From NCBI RefSeq assembly GCF_947495325.1, contig NZ_CANLYK010000001.1:806001-870000 (forward strand): a DNA stretch of 64,000 bases, in the 5' to 3' direction. Shown in pieces: positions 26,491 to 33,709 of this stretch. The stretch comes from an uncultured Allomuricauda sp. (GTDB lineage Bacteria; Bacteroidota; Bacteroidia; Flavobacteriales; Flavobacteriaceae). The translations under genes and the position numbers were made by a program. Numbering within the stretch: position 1 is the stretch's first letter; every line of letters starts with the position of its first letter. Under the pieces are notes generated by a model. It made no database searches. It was not told the origin of the DNA and saw only the letters and a program-made list of their open reading frames with translations.

Positions 26491-27600
26491 TTACAAATTC
26501 AACCACTGTTTAAACTCCGCAGCCTTGTTCTTGCTTATAATAATATCAATTTCAGAATTTGGATTGACCAATATTTTTAATTGGTTGTTACCGTATTTTA
26601 CAATTTTGTCAATTGCGGAAATGGCAATTATAGCCTGTCTGTTGGCCCTAAAGAAATAACTGCTGTCCAAATTGGAGAACAATTCGTCCAGACTTAAATT
26701 GGAAACAGACCTCCTCCCCTCAATGGAAACCACATAGGTGATGGAGTTTTCGGTATAAATATGGGCAATTTCTTCTGTGGGAACAGGTAGCAGCTCGTTT
26801 CTTATGTAAGTCAATATTCTTTTTTTGGATGAACTCTCCCTAGAGGGTCCCTCAACCTGTTTATCGCTCACCTTTTGCTGATAGTCGCCCACGGCCCGGT
26901 TAAGCTTGGATAGATTGATTACTTCATCTTCCAGTTTTCTGTTTTTGAGTTCCAGTCGCTTCTCATAACTGCTCCCAATCAAGCGAACCACAATTACGAA
27001 AGACAACACAACCACAAAACCCATAATCAACAGTATGGTGTAGAAATTATTTCGGAGCTTGTTTATCCGCTGGGAAATTTTATCCGTATTGGCGTGTGCG
27101 GCCAAAATCCAGTCGGAGTTCTTAATTGGGAATAGATAAATCACCTCAGATTCCTTTTCCGAACCTTCAAAATTCCGTACACCGCCTACCTCTTTCCGGG
27201 TTTGGAGCAAGTTGTAAAAATCATCGGAGCTTAAATCATCGGTAACAGAAGAAACAAAAGACTGATTGGGACTCACCTTTTGCCCAACTTGCTTAATATC
27301 TGGGTGACAAACCTGATTACCGGACCAATCAAAAATACTCACAAAACCTGTTTCCAGATCAGAGCTTTCCAAGCTGTTTTGAATATTGTCTATGAGTTGT
27401 TCCTTGTCAATTCCATTTTCTAGTTGATAACTTATAAAGGTTCCGAGTTCCTTTGCTTCCCTTTTTCCGAATTCCAATTGGGTATCCAATATTTGATTGG
27501 CACTCACTTTTACAAAATAGTGGATGGCAATACTTCCCATCAAAATAAAAATGATGGTAAGTGAAAGAAAGGTGTAGAGGTAAAGCCTGTCTTTGCGCAT
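26491..27600 (-). CDS. Membrane-anchored one-component regulator: Cache-like sensor plus LytTR DNA-binding domain
   Basis: A 369-residue protein. Helix 1 is at about residues 8-30, a periplasmic Cache-like domain follows (about 31-180, with SIFDWSGNQVCHP and WILAAHANTDKI), helix 2 is at about 190-212, a coiled coil runs over 213-245, and a LytTR domain fills about 260-365 (VPTEEIAHIYTENSITYVVS, NLDSSYFFRANRQAIIAI). No kinase or receiver domain is present, so an extracellular ligand would control DNA binding directly from the membrane. It is divergent from the cytochrome/YceI module, its likely target. A copy of the 70-base repeat is downstream. Confidence 0.85.
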   Translation of the reverse strand: MRKDRLYLYTFLSLTIIFILMGSIAIHYFVKVSANQILDTQLEFGKREAKELGTFISYQLENGIDKEQLIDNIQNSLESSDLETGFVSIFDWSGNQVCHPDIKQVGQKVSPNQSFVSSVTDDLSSDDFYNLLQTRKEVGGVRNFEGSEKESEVIYLFPIKNSDWILAAHANTDKISQRINKLRNNFYTILLIMGFVVVLSFVIVVRLIGSSYEKRLELKNRKLEDEVINLSKLNRAVGDYQQKVSDKQVEGPSRESSSKKRILTYIRNELLPVPTEEIAHIYTENSITYVVSIEGRRSVSNLSLDELFSNLDSSYFFRANRQAIIAISAIDKIVKYGNNQLKILVNPNSEIDIIISKNKAAEFKQWLNL

Positions 27601-27706
27601 TTATATAGCAGTTCTTTTGCGCCCTAAGATACTAATTTGAAAAATTGGAAAAACAAAAAGTGTAATTCCAATTCAATTCACATTTTAACGAATCCGTTCA
27701 ACCCTG

Positions 27707-27735
27707 TTTTTTCCCAATCAAAGCCAATTTTTCCC
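27707..27735 (+). promoter_or_regulatory. Paired direct repeats, candidate LytTR binding site
   Basis: TTTTTTCCC (27707-27715) and ATTTTTCCC (27727-27735) are spaced 20 bases apart, the two-helical-turn spacing known for LytTR regulators. They lie about 90 bases upstream of the cytochrome lipoprotein gene, in the gap shared with the LytTR gene. Confidence 0.4.
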
Positions 27736-27824
27736 TTTCACACAGAATATATAGGTAGAACTACTTGGTTTTCAATTGCTTTGAACTCGAAACAATTTTA
27801 ATTAGTAACCTAAAAAGAACACCT

Positions 27825-28190
27825 ATGAAACATGTACTCAAACTTATGTCCTTCATTCTTATCATGCTGATTGCAGCTTGCTCATCAGAAAGTACAGAAG
27901 ATTTAATCCCACCCGATGAAACCGGAGATGGCGATGATGGGGACAACACAACAGAAGTAACCTACACTGCAGACATAGCCCCGCTTCTATCCAGTAATTG
28001 CCTGGGTTGTCATTCCAATCCACCACAAAATGGTGCTCCAATGGCATTGACCACCTTTAGCGCAGTACAAAGCCGGGCCAGTGGAATATTTAATAGAACT
28101 AATAATGGTACGATGCCACCAAGCGGTAAACTGCCCCAGGCAAACATTGATTTAATACAGGCTTGGATCAATGCCGGTACTCCAGAATAA
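27825..28190 (+). CDS. c-type cytochrome lipoprotein
   Basis: A protein of 121 residues from the ATG at 27825; a longer frame back to 27765 adds residues before the signal. The signal peptide ends in a lipobox (LMLIAACSSES). An acidic Asp/Gly-rich linker follows, then a single CLGCH haem-attachment site and a distal methionine in NNGTMPPSGKLP. The C-terminal helix is NIDLIQAWINAGTP. It is a monohaem cytochrome anchored on the periplasmic or outer membrane. It is first in the operon with YceI, OB-fold, DUF5777, CxxC and cupredoxin genes. Confidence 0.88.
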   Translation: MKHVLKLMSFILIMLIAACSSESTEDLIPPDETGDGDDGDNTTEVTYTADIAPLLSSNCLGCHSNPPQNGAPMALTTFSAVQSRASGIFNRTNNGTMPPSGKLPQANIDLIQAWINAGTPE

Positions 28191-28208
28191 AATTTTAAAA
28201 GAATAACT

Positions 28209-28775
28209 ATGAAAAGTATACTCAAGAGTGCCATCATCTTGGCCACTTTTTTAGGAAGCCTAGGCTCGCAACACGTTTTTGCACAAAATAGATACGTGGA
28301 ACGCAATGGTAAAATTCAGTTTGAAGCTTCAGAAAAATTGTTTGAAGAAGTCAAGGCTACCCATGAATCTGTAACTGGAATCTTGGATGTTGCAACTGGA
28401 GAAATTGCCGTCTTGGCATTGGTAAAAGGATTCCGCTTTAAAAATTCATTAATGGAGGAACATTTCAATGAAAATTATATAGAATCCGAAAAATATCCAA
28501 AAGCCTCCTTTAAAGGCAAATTGAATGGATTTGATTTTGAAAGTCTAACCGACAATTGGACAAACATCTCAGTGGATGGGAAATTAACATTGCATGGAAA
28601 AGAAAAGCTGATAACCCCCGCATTGATGTTTAGAAAATTGGACGGTTCTGTGGTCATGAAGGGGTCGTTTATTGCGGCCCCATCTGACTTTGACATTAAA
28701 ATTCCCAAAATAGTTGAAAACAAGATTGCCAAAGAGGTAACCATTAATGTTGAATTTAATTTCTCTAAAAAATGA
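28209..28775 (+). CDS. YceI-family periplasmic lipid/quinone-binding protein (copy 1)
   Basis: A 188-residue secreted protein (signal ending about residue 25, HVFAQ) with the YceI beta-barrel. Marks are RNGKIQFEAS, EIAVLALVKGFRFKNSLMEEHF, SEKYPKASFKGKLNGF and IPKIVENKIAKEVTINVEF. YceI proteins bind long isoprenoid or amphiphilic molecules such as ubiquinone or carotenoids in a lipocalin-like pocket. Its C terminus overlaps the next gene by 4 bases. A second YceI paralogue sits at 32194. Confidence 0.9.
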   Translation: MKSILKSAIILATFLGSLGSQHVFAQNRYVERNGKIQFEASEKLFEEVKATHESVTGILDVATGEIAVLALVKGFRFKNSLMEEHFNENYIESEKYPKASFKGKLNGFDFESLTDNWTNISVDGKLTLHGKEKLITPALMFRKLDGSVVMKGSFIAAPSDFDIKIPKIVENKIAKEVTINVEFNFSKK

Positions 28776-29188
28776 ACTGGAAAAAAATAATTTCCATAGG
28801 CGCCATTTGCCTAACAGCCTTTGCAGGGCTAGGCTATTATCTAATTTTTGGGGCTGGTCCAAGAAACATCCTTGATGAGAAAGCCAGTTTCGTCCTCAAC
28901 GCCAACGAACTTCAACATCCCTTTAAAAATGGGGAGCATAGAACGGCTGTTTCCTATATAGATGAGGTTGCACAGGTAAACGGTAGTGTAACTGCCTATG
29001 AGGGAAATACCCTAGAGTTGGACTACAAAGTCCAAGTAAACTTGGTCCATAATCCAGATTCCACTGTTCAAATAGGTAGTGTAGTTTCTGTTAAGGGCAG
29101 ATGTGTGGGATATGATGACCTGCTGGAAGTTGTAAAAATGGATCAAGCCATGCTACTCGACAATAATACTAACGACTTTAACCTTTAA
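28772..29188 (+). CDS. OB-fold (tRNA_anti-like) membrane-anchored protein (copy 1)
   Basis: A 138-residue protein with one N-terminal helix (about residues 4-25) and a periplasmic OB-fold of the tRNA_anti-like type. The marks are VLNANELQHPFKNGEHR, YIDEVAQVNGSVTAYEGNT and GSVVSVKGRCVGYDDL. Such single-helix OB proteins are found with YceI genes in Bacteroidota. The binding partner is unknown. It overlaps the YceI stop and is followed by DUF5777 three bases later. The related OB protein at 31764 precedes its YceI instead. Confidence 0.72.
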   Translation: MNWKKIISIGAICLTAFAGLGYYLIFGAGPRNILDEKASFVLNANELQHPFKNGEHRTAVSYIDEVAQVNGSVTAYEGNTLELDYKVQVNLVHNPDSTVQIGSVVSVKGRCVGYDDLLEVVKMDQAMLLDNNTNDFNL

Positions 29189-29191
29189 TAC

Positions 29192-30040
29192 ATGAAATTT
29201 TTATTAATCGCTATCCTATTAATTCCGTTTATGGTGCTATCGCAGGAAAATGACCTTCTTGCGGAAATCGATACCATGAGTCTTAACGATCCCGTTAAAT
29301 CCGCATTCAAGGGTTTGAAGATTGTCAACTTTGAATCCACAAAAATGGTATCACAGGGCGAACTTTATTTTGTGGTATCCCATAGATTTGGATCTGTAAA
29401 AACTGGATTTGAAGACTTTTTTGGACTAGATCAGGCCGTTACCCGACTGAATTTTATCTACGGTATATCGGATGGTATCAATGTTGGAGTATCGCGCAGT
29501 TCGTTTCAAAAGATATATGAATCCTCTTTAAAGTTGCGCCTACTCAGTCAAAGAGATCAAGGTTCACCATTTTCCATAGTCAGTTTCAACACATTTCTGA
29601 TAAACACCCAATTGGATGAAGTGAATCTCCCCCTCCTTGAATTCGTTGATAGACTGGGGTATACTTTTCAAGTGCTGGTTTCAAGAAAGTTCAACGAAAA
29701 CTTTTCATTGGAGCTTATCCCCACCTTCTTCCATGAAAATTTTGTGGCCATAGATGAGCAGGACAATTCCCAAATGGCAATCGGCATTGGGGGGAGGCAT
29801 AAACTTTCCAAAAGATGGTCTTTAAATCTTGACTACGGAATTCATTTAAATAGAGCGGAGAATTCTCCCTTTAAAAATCCTTTTTCCGTTGGTTTTGATT
29901 TAGAAACGGGAGGGCATGTTTTTCAATTACACTTTACCAATGCCCAACCTATGAACACCAACGGTTTTCTGGGTCAAACAACGGGTGATTGGGGAAGTGG
30001 TGATTTCTTCTTTGGTTTTAATCTTTCAAGAGTCTTTTAA
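29192..30040 (+). CDS. DUF5777-family outer-membrane beta-barrel protein (copy 1)
   Basis: A 282-residue protein with signal peptide MKFLLIAILLIPFMVLSQ. It has the DUF5777 layout: a conserved VSHRFGSVKTGFEDFFGLD opening, then amphipathic strands including NFIYGISDGINVGVSRSSF and FSVGFDLETGGHVFQLHFTNAQPM, and a C-terminal WGSGDFFFGFNLSRVF that ends in Phe as barrels do. The transported or bound compound is unknown. Its neighbours (haem, YceI, cupredoxin) suggest redox cargo. Confidence 0.8.
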   Translation: MKFLLIAILLIPFMVLSQENDLLAEIDTMSLNDPVKSAFKGLKIVNFESTKMVSQGELYFVVSHRFGSVKTGFEDFFGLDQAVTRLNFIYGISDGINVGVSRSSFQKIYESSLKLRLLSQRDQGSPFSIVSFNTFLINTQLDEVNLPLLEFVDRLGYTFQVLVSRKFNENFSLELIPTFFHENFVAIDEQDNSQMAIGIGGRHKLSKRWSLNLDYGIHLNRAENSPFKNPFSVGFDLETGGHVFQLHFTNAQPMNTNGFLGQTTGDWGSGDFFFGFNLSRVF

Positions 30041-30050
30041 AAACAACGAT

Positions 30051-30356
30051 ATGAAAACAGGTTTAGCAAAAATTCCAGTGCAGAATTCGTTCTGTGCATC
30101 ATGCTCCCATCAGATTAGGAAGGAGCTTCTAAAAATAGAGGATATAAGCAACGTCCATCTCTTCCCTACAGAATCTTTGGTCGTCTTTAATTTCGTGAGG
30201 GCCAATGAGCTTTCAACAGCGCTGAATGTATTGACAGATTTAGGATATCCCCAGATAGGCGATCGTATCAATGGCAAAAATTACCATCCTCCCTATTGCA
30301 GTTGTACTAGAATCAAACAAAAAAGTACATGTCTACATAACCTCATTGCGGTTTGA
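30051..30356 (+). CDS. HMA-like CxxC protein with cysteine-rich tail
   Basis: A protein of 101 residues from the ATG at 30051. It begins MKTGLAKIPVQNSFCASCSH, a heavy-metal-associated-type CxxC (Cys15, Cys18). The helix-strand pattern IRKELLKIEDISNVHLFPT and NVLTDLGYPQIGDRI follows, as in copper-chaperone folds. The end PPYCSCTRIKQKSTCLHN adds CxC and Cys-x-His. No signal peptide is evident. It probably binds a soft metal (Cu or Zn) and may load the cupredoxin lipoprotein encoded next. Confidence 0.65.
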   Translation: MKTGLAKIPVQNSFCASCSHQIRKELLKIEDISNVHLFPTESLVVFNFVRANELSTALNVLTDLGYPQIGDRINGKNYHPPYCSCTRIKQKSTCLHNLIAV

Positions 30357-30458
30357 TGGTAGCCAAGTTCCTTTTGGAATTGATTGTTTAATAAGCGAAA
30401 AATACCCAGTAACAAATTACCGAACAAGAATTAATTAACTATTTAAATATCAAAAAAA

Positions 30459-31646
30459 ATGAAAAAGTTCTTTTTATCAATATATACCCTTTTACTTTTA
30501 GTTGGCTGCACAAGTGATGGCAGTTATGGTGATGACCCGGTAGATGACAATCCCGCTCCTGAAGAAAACGCTGTGAGACTTTCCAGTGATGCCACCTTTG
30601 GCAATATCTTGACCAATTCCGAAGGTTTTACCCTTTATTTCTTTGCCCCGGACAGCAATGGGGAATCCAATTGTTCAGGTGGATGTATCGATGCCTGGCC
30701 AGTATTTAATGCTAGCGAACTTACCTTGGACAATGGCTTGGATGAAGGAGATTTTGGTTCTATTACAAGAGGTGATGGCGCAGTACAAACCACCTACAAA
30801 GGATGGCCGTTGTACTTATTTGGAAATGATGCAAATGCCGGAGATGTGAATGGTGACGGTTCCGGTGGTGTATGGTTTGTTGCAAAACCCGATTACTCAG
30901 TTATGGTAACAAGAGCCCAATTGGTGGGAAGGGATTCCAATGGCGATGAGACCAATTTAACTGGCAATTACGAGCCAGGAGATGAGCAGACCTTCTATAT
31001 TACCGATGCCGATGGCAATACGTTGTACAGTTTTAGCAACGACAACAACAACAAGAACAACTTTACGGCAGAAGACTTTTCCAATGACCCTGTTTGGCCC
31101 ATTTTTGAGGAAACTTTAGAGAACATACCTAGCACCTTGGATGAAGCCGATTTTGGTTCCATCGATGTTTTTGGAAGACAGCAATTAACTTATAAGGGTT
31201 GGCCTTTGTACTACTTTGGACAAGATACACAACGGGGGGACAATTTTGGCGTTGGGTTTCCTGTGGCAGGTATTTGGCCGATACTCAATACTGATACGGA
31301 AGCCGCTCCAGAAGAGGAAACGGATAAAAAAGTATATAACGTAACAAATCAGGCTGCCTCGGCCTATCTTTTTACGGGCGAAGGCTTAACCGATGCTGTT
31401 AACCCAAACTTAACCTTGAAAAGAGGTGAAACTTACGAATTTGTTGTGGATGCGCCAGGGCATCCGTTCCTAATTAAATCAGTGCAAAGCACGGGAACGG
31501 GTGACGCATACAATGATGGCGTTACCAATAATGGCGCATCCTCAGGTACCATTTCGTTTACTGTGCCAAATGATGCTCCAGACACCTTATTTTATGTTTG
31601 TGAGTTTCATGGACCTATGACTGGAACCCTTACGATTACAGATTGA
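30459..31646 (+). CDS. Lipoprotein with two Lipoprotein_15 repeats and a cupredoxin domain
   Basis: A 395-residue lipoprotein (lipobox LLVGCTSDGS, Cys17). It has two secreted-repeat (COG4315) units (about residues 45-150 and 165-285), marked by FTLYFFAPDSNGESN with a CSGGC pair in the first and YKGWPLY(L/Y)FG in both. A C-terminal plastocyanin-like domain (about 295-395) has the type 1 copper ligands HPFLIKS and YVCEFHGPM (Cys, His, Met). It is likely an outer-membrane or periplasmic copper electron carrier. A terminator follows 29 bases after the stop. It closes the first module. Confidence 0.85.
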   Translation: MKKFFLSIYTLLLLVGCTSDGSYGDDPVDDNPAPEENAVRLSSDATFGNILTNSEGFTLYFFAPDSNGESNCSGGCIDAWPVFNASELTLDNGLDEGDFGSITRGDGAVQTTYKGWPLYLFGNDANAGDVNGDGSGGVWFVAKPDYSVMVTRAQLVGRDSNGDETNLTGNYEPGDEQTFYITDADGNTLYSFSNDNNNKNNFTAEDFSNDPVWPIFEETLENIPSTLDEADFGSIDVFGRQQLTYKGWPLYYFGQDTQRGDNFGVGFPVAGIWPILNTDTEAAPEEETDKKVYNVTNQAASAYLFTGEGLTDAVNPNLTLKRGETYEFVVDAPGHPFLIKSVQSTGTGDAYNDGVTNNGASSGTISFTVPNDAPDTLFYVCEFHGPMTGTLTITD

Positions 31647-31674
31647 AAATAAGAGTAGTGTTTATTAGTTTTGG

Positions 31675-31706
31675 ACCTGGGGCTGGTTTTGGCTCCAGGT
31701 TTTTAT
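31675..31706 (+). terminator. Rho-independent terminator after cupredoxin lipoprotein
   Basis: ACCTGG (31675-31680) pairs with CCAGGT (31695-31700) with a further GC pair inside, followed by a T run. It separates the first module from the second OB/YceI/DUF5777 set. Confidence 0.75.
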
Positions 31707-31763
31707 TGAAGATTTAAGGTCTGGTATCTACTAAGAAAATAGAAAACGGTAATTTTGGATGGT

Positions 31764-32201
31764 ATGTTTGGAAAAACAAATAAGTTCTTGGTTGGGGCTT
31801 TAGTGCTAATTTTAAGTTTTGCCATGGTAGCTCTATACTTTTTCAATAAGCCTGACTATGTAGATCTGGTGGAAGCTGAGCCTGAGTTTTTTCTAAACGC
31901 AGAAACATTGCTCCTTCATTTCAACGCTGGAGATGAAACTTTTTTAAAAGCTGAAAGCATTATTGAATTTGAGGGACTTATAAAAGAAATTAACACCAAA
32001 AATAACCGTTTCACCATTTTAATTGAAGGTGGCGACCCAAAAATGTCAAACATAATTTGCGACATGCAACCCAATCAGAAAGAAGGTCTTACAGACCTTG
32101 AACCAACCGATACAATTCGGATAAAAGGAGTTTTCAAGGGGTTCTTGAAAGATGCCATTTTTTTGAATTGTGTTATTTCAGAAAGAAAAACCAATGAATA
32201 G
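31764..32201 (+). CDS. OB-fold (tRNA_anti-like) membrane-anchored protein (copy 2)
   Basis: A protein of 145 residues from the ATG at 31764. It has one N-terminal helix, then the same OB-like pattern as the 28772 protein: FFLNAETLLLHFNAGDETF, EFEGLIKEINTKNNRF and DTIRIKGVFKGFLKD. Sequence identity to copy 1 is low, so duplication is old. Its last bases overlap the start of the second YceI gene. Confidence 0.7.
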   Translation: MFGKTNKFLVGALVLILSFAMVALYFFNKPDYVDLVEAEPEFFLNAETLLLHFNAGDETFLKAESIIEFEGLIKEINTKNNRFTILIEGGDPKMSNIICDMQPNQKEGLTDLEPTDTIRIKGVFKGFLKDAIFLNCVISERKTNE

Positions 32202-32739
32202 ATTACTACTGCTTTTCTTTATTCTGTTATTTTATGGGATAAACAATGCGCAAGAAAAAGTAATTGCCCGGCAAGGACAGGTTTCCTTTTTTTCATACAC
32301 GTCTGTTGAGCATATAAAGGCAGAGAACAATCAGGTGCTGAGTATTATAGATTTGGGCACATCGGAGATAGCAGTAAGTATGCTTATGAACGCCTTTGTT
32401 TTTGAAAAAGCCTTGATGCGAGAACATTTCAACGAAAGTTATGTTGAGTCGGATATTTATCCCAAAGCCACTTTCGAAGGAACTATTGCTGATTTTGACC
32501 CTAATTTGAGTGATGGTCAAACCAAAATTGTAAAGGGTGTATTTGCTATGCATGGTGTAACCAAAAAATTGGAAATCAAAACCAAAATAGAAAAGCAGCA
32601 GGGCAACTATGTGGTGTCTGGCACCTTTGAAGCTTTGGTAAAGGATTATGAAATAAAAATACCTCCGCTTTTGGCCGGAAACATTGCCGAAAGGATTTCA
32701 GTTAATTTTAGATTTGAATATGAGCCTTATGAAAACTAA
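32194..32739 (+). CDS. YceI-family protein (copy 2)
   Basis: A protein of 181 residues from the ATG at 32194, which starts the signal peptide MNRLLLLFFILLFYGINNAQ; the open frame extends back to 32170. Conserved positions shared with the 28209 YceI are RQGQVSFFS, SEIAVSMLMNAFVFEKALMR, EHFNESYVESDIYPKATFEG, HGVTKKLE and IPPLLAGNIAERISVNFRF. It should bind an isoprenoid or fatty molecule in the periplasm. The gene overlaps OB upstream and the DUF5777 start downstream. Confidence 0.88.
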   Translation: MNRLLLLFFILLFYGINNAQEKVIARQGQVSFFSYTSVEHIKAENNQVLSIIDLGTSEIAVSMLMNAFVFEKALMREHFNESYVESDIYPKATFEGTIADFDPNLSDGQTKIVKGVFAMHGVTKKLEIKTKIEKQQGNYVVSGTFEALVKDYEIKIPPLLAGNIAERISVNFRFEYEPYEN

Positions 32740-33622
32740 ACGAATTTTACTTCCGGTTTTTATGATTATTGGCTGTATCCAATTTTCATACACCCAGGAT
32801 CTTCTCGGTATTCTTGACAATGAACAAAAGGAGATACCAAAATATACTTCTGCCACATTTAAAATGACCAGAATCGCCATTGGTCATTCCATAGAAACCC
32901 GAAAAAAGGGTATATTGGAAATTTTTGTTGCCAACCGGTTCTGGAACACCCCGGAAACAAGGACACAAAGCTTTTTTGTGGATAGGTTAAGTTCCCGTAT
33001 TGCCCTGGAGTACGGAATCTCAGATAGGCTTTCCATTGGTTTCGGTGGCACCTCTTTTGATGGATTATTTGATGGGTATCTAAAATATAAATTGGTACAG
33101 CAGCGGGACAATGGCAAAGGTTCTCCTTTTAGCATCACCCTATTACAAAATTCAAGTTACAATAGCAATGCTTTTCCGAGTGTTACAGAAAGTTTTTCAC
33201 ACAGGTTGGGGTTCACCTCCCAAGTACTGATTGCTAAAAAGTTTTCAAAAGATTTTTCGCTCCAAATTGCACCAACGTTTGTACATAGGGCAAGTTTGGC
33301 TACCGTTGACGACTCTGAGAGTCATTTTGCCATTGGTTTTGGCGGAAGGTATAAACTGGGCAGCCATTTATCATTGGTCTCTGAATACTATTACACAGCA
33401 AACCCAATTGAATCTTTTGATGTTTACGGACCTTTCGCTTTAGGAGTGAATTGGGAGATTGGGGATATAATGCTTCAATTTATGCTGACAAACGCCCAAA
33501 GGATTGAAGACGGGGCATTTATAACCCAAACACGTAACAACTTCAACTTTAAGAATCCAAACTTAAACTTTGGTTTCAATGCTACTTATGTCATCCATTT
33601 TAAACGAAACTTAAAAAAATAA
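32729..33622 (+). CDS. DUF5777-family outer-membrane beta-barrel protein (copy 2)
   Basis: A protein of about 297 residues from ATG 32729 (a nearby ATG at 32720 is equally possible), with a signal peptide ending YTQ. It shows the same landmarks as the 29192 barrel: VANRFWNTPETRTQSFFVD, EYGISDRLSIGFGGTSFDG, NGKGSPFSITLLQ, HFAIGFGGRYKLG and MLQFMLTNAQ. The end NLNFGFNATYVIHF again has alternating hydrophobic strands. The start lies inside the preceding YceI gene. A repeat element is downstream. Confidence 0.78.
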   Translation: MKTKRILLPVFMIIGCIQFSYTQDLLGILDNEQKEIPKYTSATFKMTRIAIGHSIETRKKGILEIFVANRFWNTPETRTQSFFVDRLSSRIALEYGISDRLSIGFGGTSFDGLFDGYLKYKLVQQRDNGKGSPFSITLLQNSSYNSNAFPSVTESFSHRLGFTSQVLIAKKFSKDFSLQIAPTFVHRASLATVDDSESHFAIGFGGRYKLGSHLSLVSEYYYTANPIESFDVYGPFALGVNWEIGDIMLQFMLTNAQRIEDGAFITQTRNNFNFKNPNLNFGFNATYVIHFKRNLKK

Positions 33623-33642
33623 TAAAAAGTAGTTTGGTATGT

Positions 33643-33701
33643 GTGCAGTTAAAATTTCAGAAGCCTTTTAGACCAATGGAATTTTGGGTAGTTCCTCTTT
33701 C
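33643..33701. repeat. Direct repeat copy B flanking the redox module
   Basis: It is a second copy of the element at 26361-26431 (blocks 33643-33674 and 33678-33701), same orientation, 48 of 56 aligned bases identical. It lies between the DUF5777 copy 2 stop and the stop of the minus-strand outer-membrane receptor gene. Confidence 0.75.
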
Positions 33702-33709
33702 AGCAACCA

